Shown: positions 25,716-35,441, counted from the stretch's first letter. The stretch: 64,000 bases of DNA from Rhodoferax sp. (GCF_013297935.1 NZ_JAAFIX010000002.1:372001-436000), one strand, 5' to 3'. Notes: generated by a model not told the origin, from the letters alone. Numbers and translations: made by a program.

Positions 25716-26702
25716 TTACAGCAGGTGCTTCACGCCGTCTTGTTCGCCCTGGAGCTCAGCCAAGGTCTTGTTGATGCACTCTTGGGAGAATGCGTCAATT
25801 TCCAGGCCTTCAACGATTTTGTATTCGCCGTTAGCGCAAGTTACGGGGTAACCGAACATGACTTCCTTGGGGATGCCGTATTCGCCACCGGATGGAATGC
25901 CCATGGTGACCCACTTGCCGTTGGTGCCCAGTGCCCAATCGCGCATGTGGTCGATCGCTGCGTTGGCAGCAGATGCTGCAGAAGACAAACCACGGGCGGC
26001 GATGATGGCTGCGCCACGCTTGCCCACGGTGGGCAGGAATGTTTCGCGGTTCCAGGTTTCGTCGTTGATCATGTCTTTGACCGACTGGCCGCCGATGGTG
26101 GCGAAACGGTAGTCAGCGTACATGGTGGGAGAGTGGTTGCCCCACACGGCCAAGTTTTCGATGTCAGCCACGGCCTTACCGGTCTTGGCAGCTAATTGGC
26201 TGGCAGCGCGGTTGTGGTCCAGGCGCAGCATGGCGGTGAAGTTCTTGGCTGGCAGATCAGGAGCGGCCTTCATGGCGATGTAGGCGTTGGTGTTGGCAGG
26301 GTTGCCCACCACCAGCACGCGCACGTCGCGGGAAGCCACGGCGTTCAGGGCCTTGCCTTGGGTCGTAAAGATGGCGCCGTTGATGGCGAGCAACTCTGCA
26401 CGCTCCATACCGGGGCCACGGGGACGGGAGCCGACCAACAGTGCGTAATCGGTGTCCTTGAAGGCAGTCATGGGGTCAGAGTGCGCTTCGATACCCACCA
26501 ACAGGGGGAATGCGCAGTCTTCCAGTTCCATGATCACGCCTTTGAGCGCGTTCTGAGCCTTTTCGTCAGGGATTTCGAGCAGTTGCAAGATGACGGGCTG
26601 GTCTTTGCCCAACATTTCGCCGGAGGCGATGCGAAACAGAAGGGCGTAACCGATTTGACCTGCTGCGCCTGTAACGGCAACGCGGACGGGTTTCTTGCTC
26701 AT
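25716..26702 (-). CDS. mdh: Malate dehydrogenase
   Basis: A 328-residue NAD-dependent enzyme from the ATG at 26702 ([15 protein letters not shown]). It interconverts malate and oxaloacetate. The Rossmann motif [20 protein letters not shown], the substrate Arg loop [27 protein letters not shown], and the catalytic HisAsp region [13 protein letters not shown] identify the LDH/MDH-like cytosolic-type (group 2) malate dehydrogenase used by beta-proteobacteria. It is the first gene of a leftward operon and has a TTGACT-18-TAAACT promoter, adjoining the GntR promoter and its palindrome. Confidence 0.97.
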   Translation of the reverse strand: MSKKPVRVAVTGAAGQIGYALLFRIASGEMLGKDQPVILQLLEIPDEKAQNALKGVIMELEDCAFPLLVGIEAHSDPMTAFKDTDYALLVGSRPRGPGMERAELLAINGAIFTTQGKALNAVASRDVRVLVVGNPANTNAYIAMKAAPDLPAKNFTAMLRLDHNRAASQLAAKTGKAVADIENLAVWGNHSPTMYADYRFATIGGQSVKDMINDETWNRETFLPTVGKRGAAIIAARGLSSAASAANAAIDHMRDWALGTNGKWVTMGIPSGGEYGIPKEVMFGYPVTCANGEYKIVEGLEIDAFSQECINKTLAELQGEQDGVKHLL

Positions 26703-26783
26703 GGTAAAACTCCAGGAAGTGTTGAGAAAACGGTGACTGCGCAGCGCCCGCAACATGCCTTGCTGCGCTGCAGAATGCCTCCG

Positions 26784-26842
26784 AGTTTACCCTCGAATTT
26801 AATGCGCAGTCAATTTGTCTTATGTCTTATATAAGATATGAT
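26784..26842. promoter_or_regulatory. Divergent mdh/gntR promoters with AT-rich operator palindrome
   Basis: Leftward mdh promoter: -35 TTGACT (complement of 26808-26813) and -10 TAAACT (complement of 26784-26789), 18 bases apart. Rightward gntR promoter: -35 TTGTCT (26815-26820) and -10 TATGAT (26837-26842), 16 bases apart. The 12-base perfect palindrome TCTTATATAAGA (26825-26836) fills the gntR spacer and is preceded by a repeat of TGTCTTAT. This is the most likely binding site for the adjacent GntR regulator, giving autoregulation and possibly control of mdh. Confidence 0.6.
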
Positions 26843-26889
26843 TAGGCACTTTTTGAGTCTGACTCGCAGCTGACATTTACGCCCTCATC

Positions 26890-27687
26890 ATGCCCGCAAA
26901 CATCCCCCTTTTGAACGACAGTGCCACTGGCGCAACTGCCGATCAGGGCTTGCCAGCGGGCACACCGGCCTTCAGCCCGCTCTACCAGCAGATCAAAGCA
27001 CTCATTCTTCAAAGCTTGCAGAGCGGCGAGTGGAAACCCAGCACCGCCATCCCCAGCGAACAAGAGCTGGCCACCCGCTACCGGGTGAGCCAAGGCACCG
27101 TGCGCAAAGCCATTGACGAACTGGCGGCAGAAAACCTGGTGGTCCGCCGCCAGGGCAAAGGAACTTTTGTCGCAACGCACGCCGAGCGCCACACCCAGTA
27201 CCGTTTTTTGCGTCTCGTCCCCGAAGGTGGCGAGCACACCCATGAAGGTCCGGCGGCCCGACGCATCATCGATTGCAAGCGCACCCGCGCTGCGGCGGAT
27301 GTAGCCCGCGCCCTCTCGCTGCGGGCCGGAGACGCGGTGCTCCAAGTGCGCCGGGTTTTGTCTTTTGCCGGCATTCCCACTATTTTGGAAGATCTTTGGC
27401 TCCCCGGCGGGCCTTTCAAAGGGCTGACGGCGGAGCGCTTGAACAACTACGACGGCGCGATGTACGCACTTTTTGAAACGGAATTCGGCGTTCGCATGGT
27501 GCGGGCAGAAGAAAAGATCAAGGCCGTACTCCCCGACCCCGAACAACGGGAGTTGCTACACATCGGTGCCTATGCACCATTGCTGAGCGTGGAGCGCATT
27601 GCTTATACCTACAACGATTTACCCATGGAGCTCCGTCGGGGCTTGTACTTGACCGACACACACTACTATCGAAATGCGCTAAATTGA
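26890..27687 (+). CDS. GntR-family (HutC/UTRA) transcriptional regulator
   Basis: A 265-residue regulator. After a ~25-residue N-terminal tail the winged helix-turn-helix reads PLYQQIKALILQSLQSGEW, IPSEQELATRYRVSQGTVRKA and GKGTFVATH (about residues 30-100). The C-terminal UTRA ligand-binding domain has RFLRLVPEGG, VLQVRRVLSFAGIPTILEDL and SVERIAYTYNDLPMELRRGL. It stands between divergent mdh and sdhCDAB-gltA operons and likely controls one or both in response to a small carboxylate, by inference from position. The HutC-type architecture argues against it being a FadR/PdhR relative. Confidence 0.9.
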   Translation: MPANIPLLNDSATGATADQGLPAGTPAFSPLYQQIKALILQSLQSGEWKPSTAIPSEQELATRYRVSQGTVRKAIDELAAENLVVRRQGKGTFVATHAERHTQYRFLRLVPEGGEHTHEGPAARRIIDCKRTRAAADVARALSLRAGDAVLQVRRVLSFAGIPTILEDLWLPGGPFKGLTAERLNNYDGAMYALFETEFGVRMVRAEEKIKAVLPDPEQRELLHIGAYAPLLSVERIAYTYNDLPMELRRGLYLTDTHYYRNALN

Positions 27688-27690
27688 TGC

Positions 27691-27737
27691 ATTGCACCAT
27701 GCAAGTCCAATGTCAGATTGGTGCGGTGCAATAGAAT
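27691..27737 (+). promoter_or_regulatory. Nested inverted repeats upstream of sdhC
   Basis: ATTGCACC (27691-27698) pairs with GGTGCAAT (27725-27732), and inside them CCAAT (27707-27711) pairs with ATTGG (27717-27721). A TAGAAT -10-like sequence follows at 27732-27737 with no good -35. It begins 4 bases after the gntR stop. It may be an operator, a small terminator/attenuator, or an activator-dependent promoter element for the sdh operon. Confidence 0.45.
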
Positions 27738-27791
27738 TTTGGCCTGCAATTTCCAGAATTACAAACACGTTACAACCAAGAAAGCCCATCC

Positions 27792-28235
27792 ATGACTGAG
27801 CTCACCTCCACCTCCAAGCGCGCGCGGCCCGAATTCCGCAACATCAACGCGCTGAGTGACCTTCCCACCTACCGCCTACCGCCTGCCGGCTGGGTTTCCA
27901 TCCTGCACCGCATTAGTGGCGCCATCATGTTCATCTTGATGCCCTTCATCATCTGGATGTTCGACACCTCGGTTTCTTCCGAAATTTCGTTTGCCAAATT
28001 CACCAGCGTATTCAGCATCGGGGTGGGCTTTATCCCCGGCTGGTTCGTCAAGCTCGTGGCACTGGCCATCATCTGGGCTTACCTGCACCACTTCATCGCC
28101 GGAATGCGCCACTTGTGGATGGACGTCAACCACGCCGTCAGCAAGGAATTCGGTCGCAGCTCGGCGATCGTGACCCTGAGCCTGGGCAGCGTATTGACCT
28201 TGGCTCTCGCGCTCAAGCTCTTTGGCGTTTACTAA
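27792..28235 (+). CDS. sdhC: Succinate dehydrogenase cytochrome b556 subunit
   Basis: A 147-residue membrane anchor of complex II. The family pattern RPEFRNINAL...LPTYRLPPAGWVSILHRISG includes the conserved S-x-x-H-R-x-S-G quinone-site motif. Three helices follow (IMFILMPFIIWMFDTS, VGFIPGWFVKLVALAIIWAYLHH, SAIVTLSLGSVLTLALALKLFG), and HHFIAGMRHLWMD holds the heme-ligand His. It begins the sdhCDAB-sdhE-gltA operon. Confidence 0.95.
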   Translation: MTELTSTSKRARPEFRNINALSDLPTYRLPPAGWVSILHRISGAIMFILMPFIIWMFDTSVSSEISFAKFTSVFSIGVGFIPGWFVKLVALAIIWAYLHHFIAGMRHLWMDVNHAVSKEFGRSSAIVTLSLGSVLTLALALKLFGVY

Positions 28236-28261
28236 CCTACAACTAAAAAAGGAACCACCTC

Positions 28262-28627
28262 ATGGCAGTAAATTACGGATCCAAACGCGTCGTCGTTGGC
28301 GCGCACTACGGCCTGCGTGACTGGTTAGCACAGCGCGTCACCGCTGTGTTGATGGCGCTGTTCACCCTGGTCGTACTGGCGCAAGTGATTTTTTCCAAAG
28401 GCCCCATCGGTTACGACAAGTGGGCCGGCATTTTTTCCTCGCAATGGATGAAGTTTTTGACCTTCGCGGTCATCGTTGCCATGCTCTACCACGTGTGGGT
28501 GGGCGTGCGCGACATCTGGATGGACTACGTCAAACCGGTCTCCATCCGCTTGTCTTTGCAAGTCTTCTCCATCGTTTGGCTGGTTGGCTGCGCCGGCTGG
28601 GCTATCCAGGTTCTGTGGCGTCTTTGA
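28262..28627 (+). CDS. sdhD: Succinate dehydrogenase membrane anchor subunit
   Basis: A 121-residue hydrophobic anchor that, with SdhC, holds heme b and the ubiquinone site. Features: GAHYGLRDWLAQRVTAVLM, AVIVAMLYHVWVGVRDIWMDYVKP and three transmembrane helices. H-x-W-x-G-x-R-D-I-x-M-D-Y is the family signature, including the heme-facing His. It follows sdhC by 26 bases with SD-like AAAGGAACC. Confidence 0.95.
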   Translation: MAVNYGSKRVVVGAHYGLRDWLAQRVTAVLMALFTLVVLAQVIFSKGPIGYDKWAGIFSSQWMKFLTFAVIVAMLYHVWVGVRDIWMDYVKPVSIRLSLQVFSIVWLVGCAGWAIQVLWRL

Positions 28628-28650
28628 TCCCCTCCAACAGGCACTAATTC

Positions 28651-30441
28651 ATGTCTTACTCCGTTTCTAAACGTAAATTCGACGTCGTCATCGTGGGAGC
28701 CGGCGGCTCCGGCATGCGCGCATCTCTCCAACTGGCCCGCGCCGGTTTGAACGTGGCTGTGTTGTCCAAAGTGTTCCCCACCCGCTCGCACACTGTGGCA
28801 GCGCAAGGCGGGATCGGCGCCTCCTTGGGCAACATGAACGACGACAACTGGCACTACCACTTCTACGACACCGTCAAGGGCTCCGACTGGCTCGGCGACC
28901 AAGACGCTATCGAGTTCATGTGCCGGGAAGCCCCCAAGGTCGTGTACGACCTGGAGCACATGGGCATGCCGTTCGACCGCAACCCAGATGGCACCATTTA
29001 CCAGCGCCCCTTCGGCGGCCACACCGCCAATTACGGCGAGAAGGCTGTGGAGCGTGCTTGCGCGGCAGCCGACCGCACAGGCCACGCCATGTTGCACACG
29101 CTGTACCAGCAGAACGTAGCAGCGAAAACCAGTTTCTTCGTGGAGTGGATGGCGCTCGACCTGATCCGCGACGCTGAAGGCGACGTGGTCGGCGTGACCG
29201 CACTGGAAATGGAAACCGGCGACATCCACATTCTGGAAGCCAAGACCACTTTGCTGGCCACCGGTGGCGCAGGCCGCATTTTTGCCGCTTCCACCAACGC
29301 CTTCATCAACACCGGCGACGGCTTGGGCATGGCAGCGCGCGCTGGCATCCCGCTGGAAGACATGGAGTTCTGGCAGTTCCACCCCACCGGCGTGGCCGGT
29401 GCCGGCGTGCTGCTGACTGAAGGCTGCCGTGGCGAAGGTGCCATTTTGCTCAACAGCAATGGCGAACGCTTCATGGAGCGCTATGCGCCCACCTTGAAAG
29501 ACTTGGCACCGCGCGACTTCGTGTCCCGCTCCATGGACCAGGAAATCAAGGAAGGCCGTGGCTGCGGCCCTAACAAGGATTACGTGCTCTTGAAGCTGGA
29601 CCACTTGGGTGCTGAAACCATCCACAAGCGCCTGCCATCGGTGTACGAAATCGGCGTGAACTTCGCCAACGTGGACATCACCAAAGAGCCTATCCCCGTG
29701 GTGCCGACCATTCATTACCAGATGGGCGGAATCCCCACCAACGTGAACGGCCAAGTCGTCATCCAGAATGGCGACGTCCACAACCAGGTGGTGAACGGCC
29801 TCTACGCTGTGGGCGAATGCTCCTGCGTGTCGGTACACGGTGCGAACCGCTTGGGCACCAACTCCCTGTTGGACTTGCTGGTGTTCGGCCGCGCGGCTGG
29901 CAACCACATCGTCAACTACATCAAAGGCAGCAAAGAGCACAAGCCTCTGCCCAAAGACGCTGCAGACCGCACGCTGGAGCGCGTGTCCCGTCTGGACAAC
30001 GCCAAGAGCGGCGAGTACGCTCAAGACGTTGCCAATGACATGCGCGCCTCTATGCAGCAACACGCCGGCGTGTTCCGCACCCAGAAGAGCATGGACGAAG
30101 GTGTGGTCAAGATCGCTGCACTGCGCGAGCGCGTCAATGCCATCAACCTCAAAGACAAGTCCAAGGTCTTCAACACCGCGCGCATCGAAGCGCTGGAAGT
30201 AGAAAACCTGATCGAAGCTGCCCAAGCCACCATCGTGTCCGCTGCCGCGCGCCACGAGAGCCGCGGCGCCCACACGGTGGACGACTATGGCGATACAGCT
30301 GAGAACCCCAATGGCCGTAACGACAAAGAGTGGCACAAGCACACGCTGTGGTACAGCGAAGGCAACCGCTTGTCCTACAAGCCCGTGCAGATGAAGCCTT
30401 TGACTGTGGACTCCGTGCCACTCAAGGTTCGTACGTTCTAA
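28651..30441 (+). CDS. sdhA: Succinate dehydrogenase flavoprotein subunit
   Basis: A 596-residue catalytic subunit that oxidises succinate to fumarate. FAD-binding IVGAGGSGMRASLQLARAG begins near residue 13. The covalent-FAD His lies in PTRSHTVAAQGGIGASLGN. Active-site segments include FWQFHPTGVAGAGVLLTEGCRGEGA, and ERYAPTLKDLAPRDFVSRSM, HLGAETIHKRLP, QMGGIPTNVNGQV and HGANRLGTNSLLDLLVFGRAAG. Length and order are standard. A long antisense ORF over it is a codon-usage shadow. Confidence 0.98.
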   Translation: MSYSVSKRKFDVVIVGAGGSGMRASLQLARAGLNVAVLSKVFPTRSHTVAAQGGIGASLGNMNDDNWHYHFYDTVKGSDWLGDQDAIEFMCREAPKVVYDLEHMGMPFDRNPDGTIYQRPFGGHTANYGEKAVERACAAADRTGHAMLHTLYQQNVAAKTSFFVEWMALDLIRDAEGDVVGVTALEMETGDIHILEAKTTLLATGGAGRIFAASTNAFINTGDGLGMAARAGIPLEDMEFWQFHPTGVAGAGVLLTEGCRGEGAILLNSNGERFMERYAPTLKDLAPRDFVSRSMDQEIKEGRGCGPNKDYVLLKLDHLGAETIHKRLPSVYEIGVNFANVDITKEPIPVVPTIHYQMGGIPTNVNGQVVIQNGDVHNQVVNGLYAVGECSCVSVHGANRLGTNSLLDLLVFGRAAGNHIVNYIKGSKEHKPLPKDAADRTLERVSRLDNAKSGEYAQDVANDMRASMQQHAGVFRTQKSMDEGVVKIAALRERVNAINLKDKSKVFNTARIEALEVENLIEAAQATIVSAAARHESRGAHTVDDYGDTAENPNGRNDKEWHKHTLWYSEGNRLSYKPVQMKPLTVDSVPLKVRTF

Positions 30442-30456
30442 AGCGAGATCCAGATC

Positions 30457-31161
30457 ATGACCAAACGCACTTTCTCCATCTACCGCTACGATCCGGACAA
30501 GGACGCCAAGCCTTACATGCAGGACATCGAGGTCGAACTTGATGGTTCCGAACGCATGTTGTTGGACGCCCTGATGAAGCTCAAGGCCATCGACCCGACC
30601 ATCTCCTTCCGCCGCTCCTGCCGCGAAGGTGTTTGCGGCTCTGACGCCATGAACATCAATGGCAAAAACGGTCTGGCTTGCCTGACCAACATGTTGACGC
30701 TGCCGGGCAAGATTGTGCTCAAGCCACTGCCGGGCCTGCCAGTCATTCGCGACCTGATCGTCGACATGACCCAGTTCTTCAAGCAGTACAACTCGATCAA
30801 GCCTTACTTGATCAATGACACCGTGCCGCCTGAAAAAGAGCGCCTGCAGTCGCCCGAAGAGCGCGAAGAGCTCAACGGCCTGTACGAGTGCATCTTGTGC
30901 GCCAGCTGCTCCACTAGCTGCCCGAGCTTCTGGTGGAACCCCGATAAGTTCGTCGGCCCTGCCGGCTTGCTGCAGGCCTACCGCTTCATTGCGGACAGCC
31001 GCGACCAAGCCACCGGCGAACGTCTGGACAACTTGGAAGATCCTTACCGTTTGTTCCGCTGCCACACCATCATGAACTGTGTTGACGTCTGTCCTAAGGG
31101 ATTGAATCCCACCAAAGCCATCGGCAAGATCAAGGAAATGATGGTCCTGCGTGCTGTTTAA
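30457..31161 (+). CDS. sdhB: Succinate dehydrogenase iron-sulfur subunit
   Basis: A 234-residue electron-transfer subunit. The [2Fe-2S] cluster is bound by CREGVCGSDAMNINGKNGLAC (shown in part), the [4Fe-4S] by CILCASCSTSCPSFWW and the [3Fe-4S] by CHTIMNCVDVCPKGLNP. It carries electrons from SdhA flavin to the quinone site of SdhCD. It starts 15 bases after sdhA. Confidence 0.98.
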   Translation: MTKRTFSIYRYDPDKDAKPYMQDIEVELDGSERMLLDALMKLKAIDPTISFRRSCREGVCGSDAMNINGKNGLACLTNMLTLPGKIVLKPLPGLPVIRDLIVDMTQFFKQYNSIKPYLINDTVPPEKERLQSPEEREELNGLYECILCASCSTSCPSFWWNPDKFVGPAGLLQAYRFIADSRDQATGERLDNLEDPYRLFRCHTIMNCVDVCPKGLNPTKAIGKIKEMMVLRAV

Positions 31162-31182
31162 CGCAGACCACGGTACACGCGC

Positions 31183-31461
31183 ATGACTGAAGAAAAAATC
31201 GATGAGCGGGGTCTCAGCAAGCTGCAATGGCGTTGCCGGCGTGGCCTGCTGGAGAACGACTTGTTCATCGAGCGCTTTTTTCGCCGGCACAGCGAGACCT
31301 TGACGGTCCGCCATGCCGACGCCCTGTCTGCGCTCATGGACCTGAGCGACAACGACCTGCTCGATGTACACCTGGCACGAAAAACGCTGTCACAAGTGGA
31401 CGCTGCACTCGACCGTGCGGATGTCCATGAAGTTTTGAAAATGTTGAGAGAACCTCTCTGA
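31183..31461 (+). CDS. sdhE: FAD assembly factor SdhE
   Basis: A 92-residue protein of the SdhE/Sdh5 (DUF339) family that helps attach FAD covalently to SdhA. The RGxxE motif is present ([18 protein letters not shown]), followed by the helical [13 protein letters not shown] region. It is 21 bases after sdhB and 10 bases before gltA, inside the same operon. Confidence 0.93.
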   Translation: MTEEKIDERGLSKLQWRCRRGLLENDLFIERFFRRHSETLTVRHADALSALMDLSDNDLLDVHLARKTLSQVDAALDRADVHEVLKMLREPL

Positions 31462-31471
31462 AAGGCGAAAG

Positions 31472-32782
31472 ATGAAACTAGCTGATAACAAAGCCACCCT
31501 GTCGTTCAGTAACGGCAGTCCTAGCGTGGAAATGCCCGTGTACCAGGGCAACATCGGACCGGATGTGATCGACATCCGCAAGCTTTACGCCCAGACCGGC
31601 ATGTTCACTTATGACCCCGGTTTTCTCTCCACAGCATCCTGCCAATCCGGTATCACTTACATCGACGGCGACAAGGGCGAACTGCTGTACCGCGGCTACC
31701 CCATTGAGCAGTTGGCCACCAACGTCGACTACCTCGACACTTGCCACCTGTTGCTGAAGGGCGAACTGCCCAACGCTACCGAGCGCGTGGATTTCCACAA
31801 ACTCGTGACCAACCACACCATGGTCAACGAGCAGATGCAGTTCTTCCTGCGTGGCTTCCGCCGCGACGCGCACCCTATGGCCGTGTTGACCGGCTTGGTG
31901 GGCGCTCTGTCTGCGTTCTATCACGACAGCACCGACATCAACAATCCTGAGCACCGCGATATTTCTGCGATCCGTCTGATCGCCAAAATGCCAACGCTGG
32001 TCGCTATGGCCTACAAGTACGGCGTGGGTCAGCCCTTCATGTACCCGCAGAACGACCTGAGCTACTCCGGCAACTTCCTGCGCATGATGTTCGGCACACC
32101 GTGCGAAGAGTACAAGGTCAACCCCGTGATCGAACGTGCGATGGACCGCATCTTCATCCTGCACGCTGACCACGAGCAAAACGCTTCGACCTCCACCGTA
32201 CGCCTGTGCGGTTCTTCCGGCACCAACCCGTTTGCAGCGATTGCAGCCGGCGTGGCCTGCTTGTGGGGCCCGGCACACGGCGGCGCGAACGAAGCCTGCC
32301 TGAACATGCTGGAAGACATTCAGCGCCAAGGCGGTGTGTCCAAGGTCGGTCAGTTCATGGAACAGGTCAAGGACAAAAACTCCGGCGTCAAGCTCATGGG
32401 CTTCGGTCACCGCGTTTACAAGAACTACGACCCCCGCGCCAAGCTCATGCAGGAAACCTGCAACGAAGTGCTGGAAGCCCTCGGCTTGCAGAACGACCCC
32501 CTGTTCAAGCTCGCCAAGGAACTCGAGAAAATTGCACTGGAAGACGACTACTTCGTCCAGCGCAAGCTCTACCCCAACGTGGACTTCTACTCCGGTATCG
32601 TGCAGCGCGCTATCGGCATCCCTGTGAACCTGTTCACCGGTATCTTCGCTTTGGCCCGTACCGTGGGCTGGATTGCCCAGCTGAACGAAATGATCAGTGA
32701 CTCCGAGTACAAGATCGGCCGCCCACGCCAGTTGTTCACCGGTTCCGTCAAGCGTGACGTCAAGCCTCTGAACCAGCGCTAA
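31472..32782 (+). CDS. gltA: Citrate synthase
   Basis: A 436-residue type II (hexameric, NADH-sensitive type) citrate synthase that condenses acetyl-CoA with oxaloacetate. Landmarks: [36 protein letters not shown], the active-site His in [30 protein letters not shown] and [10 protein letters not shown] near the C-terminus. It closes the sdh operon and has a strong terminator 21 bases after its stop. Confidence 0.98.
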   Translation: MKLADNKATLSFSNGSPSVEMPVYQGNIGPDVIDIRKLYAQTGMFTYDPGFLSTASCQSGITYIDGDKGELLYRGYPIEQLATNVDYLDTCHLLLKGELPNATERVDFHKLVTNHTMVNEQMQFFLRGFRRDAHPMAVLTGLVGALSAFYHDSTDINNPEHRDISAIRLIAKMPTLVAMAYKYGVGQPFMYPQNDLSYSGNFLRMMFGTPCEEYKVNPVIERAMDRIFILHADHEQNASTSTVRLCGSSGTNPFAAIAAGVACLWGPAHGGANEACLNMLEDIQRQGGVSKVGQFMEQVKDKNSGVKLMGFGHRVYKNYDPRAKLMQETCNEVLEALGLQNDPLFKLAKELEKIALEDDYFVQRKLYPNVDFYSGIVQRAIGIPVNLFTGIFALARTVGWIAQLNEMISDSEYKIGRPRQLFTGSVKRDVKPLNQR

Positions 32783-32802
32783 GCCCTCCCCGGCTGGCCC
32801 CG

Positions 32803-32837
32803 AAACCCCGCCGCCTGCAAAGGCCGCGGGGTTTTTT
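32803..32837 (+). terminator. Rho-independent terminator after gltA
   Basis: AAACCCCG (32803-32810) pairs with CGGGGTTT (32827-32834), giving an 8-bp stem with a GC-rich loop, and a run of six T follows. It ends the sdhCDAB-sdhE-gltA transcript. Confidence 0.9.
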
Positions 32838-32838
32838 A

Positions 32839-32895
32839 ATGAAATAGCACTCCAGCCCAAGCGCCATCTGCGCCAGACGCTACTGATTTCATAGC
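32839..32895 (-). repeat. Interspersed repeat, copy 4
   Basis: On the minus strand it reads GCTATGAAATCAGTAGCGTC, TGGCGCAGATGGCGCTTGGG and CTGGAGTGCTATTTC. The GCTAt...AGTAGC...GCGC order matches the other copies, with a longer second half. It lies in the gltA-lysR gap directly after the terminator. Confidence 0.5.
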
Positions 32896-32964
32896 ACTCT
32901 GCAACTCTAGGCCCATGAGCGTTAGCCCTGTGGCCTTCATCGGCCAAGAAACATGGCATCGCTA

Positions 32965-33026
32965 ATTGCGATGGCGCAATCATCAATAAGTGGGAAAATT
33001 GCACCATCACATCGTATTTAACGATG
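32965..33026 (+). promoter_or_regulatory. Candidate LysR-type operator sites before the lysR gene
   Basis: Two inverted repeats: ATTGCG-ATGG-CGCAAT (32965-32980), and CATCGT-ATTTA-ACGATG (33010-33026). The second contains ATC-N9-GAT, the usual LysR box form, and ends 10 bases before the lysR ATG, so it suits autoregulation. No other function is evident in the 254-base gltA-lysR gap apart from terminator and repeat. Confidence 0.45.
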
Positions 33027-33036
33027 TAGCTGCTCA

Positions 33037-33951
33037 ATGACGCCCACCGACCGCCCCCTTACCCGCCGCATGGACCTGACATCGCTTCAGATGTTTGTGG
33101 CCGTCTGTGAAACCGGCAGTATCGGCAAGGCGGCAGAGCGCGAATTCATTGCACCGTCCGCGCTCAGCAAGCGACTCAGCGACTTGGAATTGGCATTGGG
33201 CAGCCCGCTGCTCCAACGCCATTCCCGCGGAGTGCACCCCACGCCGGCGGGCCAAAGTTTGTTGCACCATGCGCGCAGCGTGCTGTTCAGTCTGGAGCGC
33301 ATGCACTCCGAGTTGAACGAATACGCCGATGGCGCGCGCGGCCAGGTGCGCATCCACGCCAGCATCTCGGCCACCGTGCAGTTTCTGCCGGAGGACTTGG
33401 GGGCTTTCATCCACGCACATCAAGGCATCCGGATTGACCTGGAAGAACACCTGAGCACCGAAGTCATCCGGGCCGTGCAAGAGGGTGCTGCCGACCTCGG
33501 AATATGCAACACCGCCGATGGCGTGGGGGAGCTGCAAACCCGGCCCTACCGCCATGACCAGTTGGTCCTCATCGTGCCCAGCCCCCATGCCTTGGCGCGC
33601 GAATCCGCGGTAGCGTTTGCGGACACGCTCGCGCTGGACCATGTGGGGCTGCACTCCAACAGCTCTATCTATGTGGCCATGCGGCAAGCAGCCGCCCAGC
33701 TGGGCCAAAGCATCAAGCTGCGAATTCAGGTCACTGGGCTGGACGCCATGTGCCGCATGATCCACAACGGACTGGGCGTGGGCGTCATGCCCCTGCGCGC
33801 ATTCACCCTCATGCACAACACCGGCGCACTGACTGCCGTGCCTCTCTCGGACTCTTGGGCCCACCGCCGTATCGAGCTGGTGGCCCGCGACTTCTCGACC
33901 CTGCCGCGCAGTGCGCGGCTGCTGGTCGACCACCTAAAATCGTCTCTCTAA
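33037..33951 (+). CDS. LysR-family transcriptional regulator
   Basis: A 304-residue regulator (293 if started at the second ATG at 33070, MDLTSLQMF). The N-terminal winged HTH reads [44 protein letters not shown] and [12 protein letters not shown]. The C-terminal periplasmic-binding-like effector domain follows ([50 protein letters not shown]). It lies 13 bases upstream of leuC in the same direction. Its effector is unknown; it could influence leuCDB or another distant target. Confidence 0.92.
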   Translation: MTPTDRPLTRRMDLTSLQMFVAVCETGSIGKAAEREFIAPSALSKRLSDLELALGSPLLQRHSRGVHPTPAGQSLLHHARSVLFSLERMHSELNEYADGARGQVRIHASISATVQFLPEDLGAFIHAHQGIRIDLEEHLSTEVIRAVQEGAADLGICNTADGVGELQTRPYRHDQLVLIVPSPHALARESAVAFADTLALDHVGLHSNSSIYVAMRQAAAQLGQSIKLRIQVTGLDAMCRMIHNGLGVGVMPLRAFTLMHNTGALTAVPLSDSWAHRRIELVARDFSTLPRSARLLVDHLKSSL

Positions 33952-33964
33952 AGGAAGCACACCC

Positions 33965-35422
33965 ATGGCCACTGGTTCACGCACGCTCTACGACAAACTC
34001 TGGGACGACCACGTCGTCCACACCGAAGACGATGGCACCTCCATCCTCTATATCGACCGCCATTTGGTCCACGAAGTCACCAGCCCCCAAGCGTTTGAAG
34101 GCTTGCGCGAAACCAAGCGCAAGGTCTGGCGTGTGAGCTCCATCGTGGCCACCGCGGACCACAACACCCCGACCACCGGCTGGGAACTGGGTTACGACGG
34201 CATCACCGACCCCACCAGCAAAGAACAGGTCACCACGCTGGACAGCAACATCAAAGAGTTTGGTGCTGCGGCGTTTTTCCCCTTCTTGTCCAAGCGCCAA
34301 GGCATCGTGCACGTCATGGGGCCTGAGAACGGTGCCACCCTGCCCGGTATGACCGTGGTGTGCGGCGACTCCCACACCTCCACCCACGGTGCCTTCGGGG
34401 CGCTGGCCCACGGTATCGGCACCAGCGAGGTCGAGCACGTCATGGCCACGCAAACCCTGCTGGCCAAAAAAGCCAAGAACATGCTGGTGAAGGTGGAAGG
34501 CACTGTCGCCCCCGGCATTACCGGTAAAGACATTGTGCTGGCCATCATCGGCAAAATCGGGACCGCAGGCGGCACCGGCTACACCATGGAGTTCGGCGGC
34601 TCCGCCATCCGTGCGCTCAGCATGGAAGGCCGCATGACCGTGTGCAACATGGCCATTGAAGCCGGCGCCCGCGCTGGCCTGGTGGCAGTGGACCAAAAGA
34701 CCATCGATTACGTCAAAGGCCGCCCCCTGGCCCCCGGCGCTAATGCAGCCACACCTGAAGCTGCTGCGGTGGAATGGAACCAAGCGGTTGAGTTCTGGAA
34801 GACGCTGCACTCCGACGCTGGCGCCCATTTCGACACCGTGGTCGAGCTGGATGCCACGCAAATCGTGCCGCAAGTCACCTGGGGCACCTCGCCTGAAATG
34901 GTGCTCGGGGTGGACGCCTCGGTGCCCGACCCCGACAAAGAAAAAGACGCCAACAAGCGTGGCGCCATTGAACGGGCTCTCACCTACATGGGCCTGGAGC
35001 CCGGCAAGGCGCTGAACGATTTGTTCGTCGACAAAGTCTTCATCGGCTCCTGCACCAACAGCCGTATCGAAGACATGCGCGAAGCCGCTGACGTGGTGAA
35101 GAAGCTGGGCCAGAAAGTGGCCAAGAACATCAAGCTGGCCATGGTCGTGCCCGGCTCCGGCTTGGTAAAAGAGCAGGCCGAGCGCGAGGGTCTGCACGAG
35201 ATCTTCAAGGCGGCCGGCTTTGAATGGCGCGAACCCGGCTGCTCCATGTGCCTGGCTATGAACGCCGATCGGCTGGAGCCCGGCGAGCGATGCGCATCCA
35301 CCAGCAACCGCAACTTCGAAGGCCGCCAAGGCGCCGGTGGTCGCACCCACCTGGTGAGCCCTGCCATGGCGGCCGCTGCTGCCATTCATGGCCATTTTGT
35401 TGATATCCGCAAGTTCGCCTGA
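33965..35422 (+). CDS. leuC: 3-isopropylmalate dehydratase large subunit
   Basis: A 485-residue [4Fe-4S] subunit of isopropylmalate isomerase in leucine synthesis. It starts [18 protein letters not shown] and contains [39 protein letters not shown] and [10 protein letters not shown]. Cluster Cys residues lie in [15 protein letters not shown] and [26 protein letters not shown] (shown in parts). Length is near 470-485. It pairs with LeuD, encoded after a small lipoprotein gene. Confidence 0.97.
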   Translation: MATGSRTLYDKLWDDHVVHTEDDGTSILYIDRHLVHEVTSPQAFEGLRETKRKVWRVSSIVATADHNTPTTGWELGYDGITDPTSKEQVTTLDSNIKEFGAAAFFPFLSKRQGIVHVMGPENGATLPGMTVVCGDSHTSTHGAFGALAHGIGTSEVEHVMATQTLLAKKAKNMLVKVEGTVAPGITGKDIVLAIIGKIGTAGGTGYTMEFGGSAIRALSMEGRMTVCNMAIEAGARAGLVAVDQKTIDYVKGRPLAPGANAATPEAAAVEWNQAVEFWKTLHSDAGAHFDTVVELDATQIVPQVTWGTSPEMVLGVDASVPDPDKEKDANKRGAIERALTYMGLEPGKALNDLFVDKVFIGSCTNSRIEDMREAADVVKKLGQKVAKNIKLAMVVPGSGLVKEQAEREGLHEIFKAAGFEWREPGCSMCLAMNADRLEPGERCASTSNRNFEGRQGAGGRTHLVSPAMAAAAAIHGHFVDIRKFA

Positions 35423-35441
35423 CCCATTGAAAGGACTGAAT

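Noticed and set aside
28525..31371. 948-residue minus-strand ORF across sdhD-sdhA-sdhB
   Set aside because: It spans three unquestioned genes, has a His/Val/Gln-rich shadow composition and no motif, so it is an absence of stops rather than a gene.
31478..33037. 519-residue minus-strand ORF across gltA
   Set aside because: Antisense shadow over citrate synthase and its terminator; no promoter or SD.
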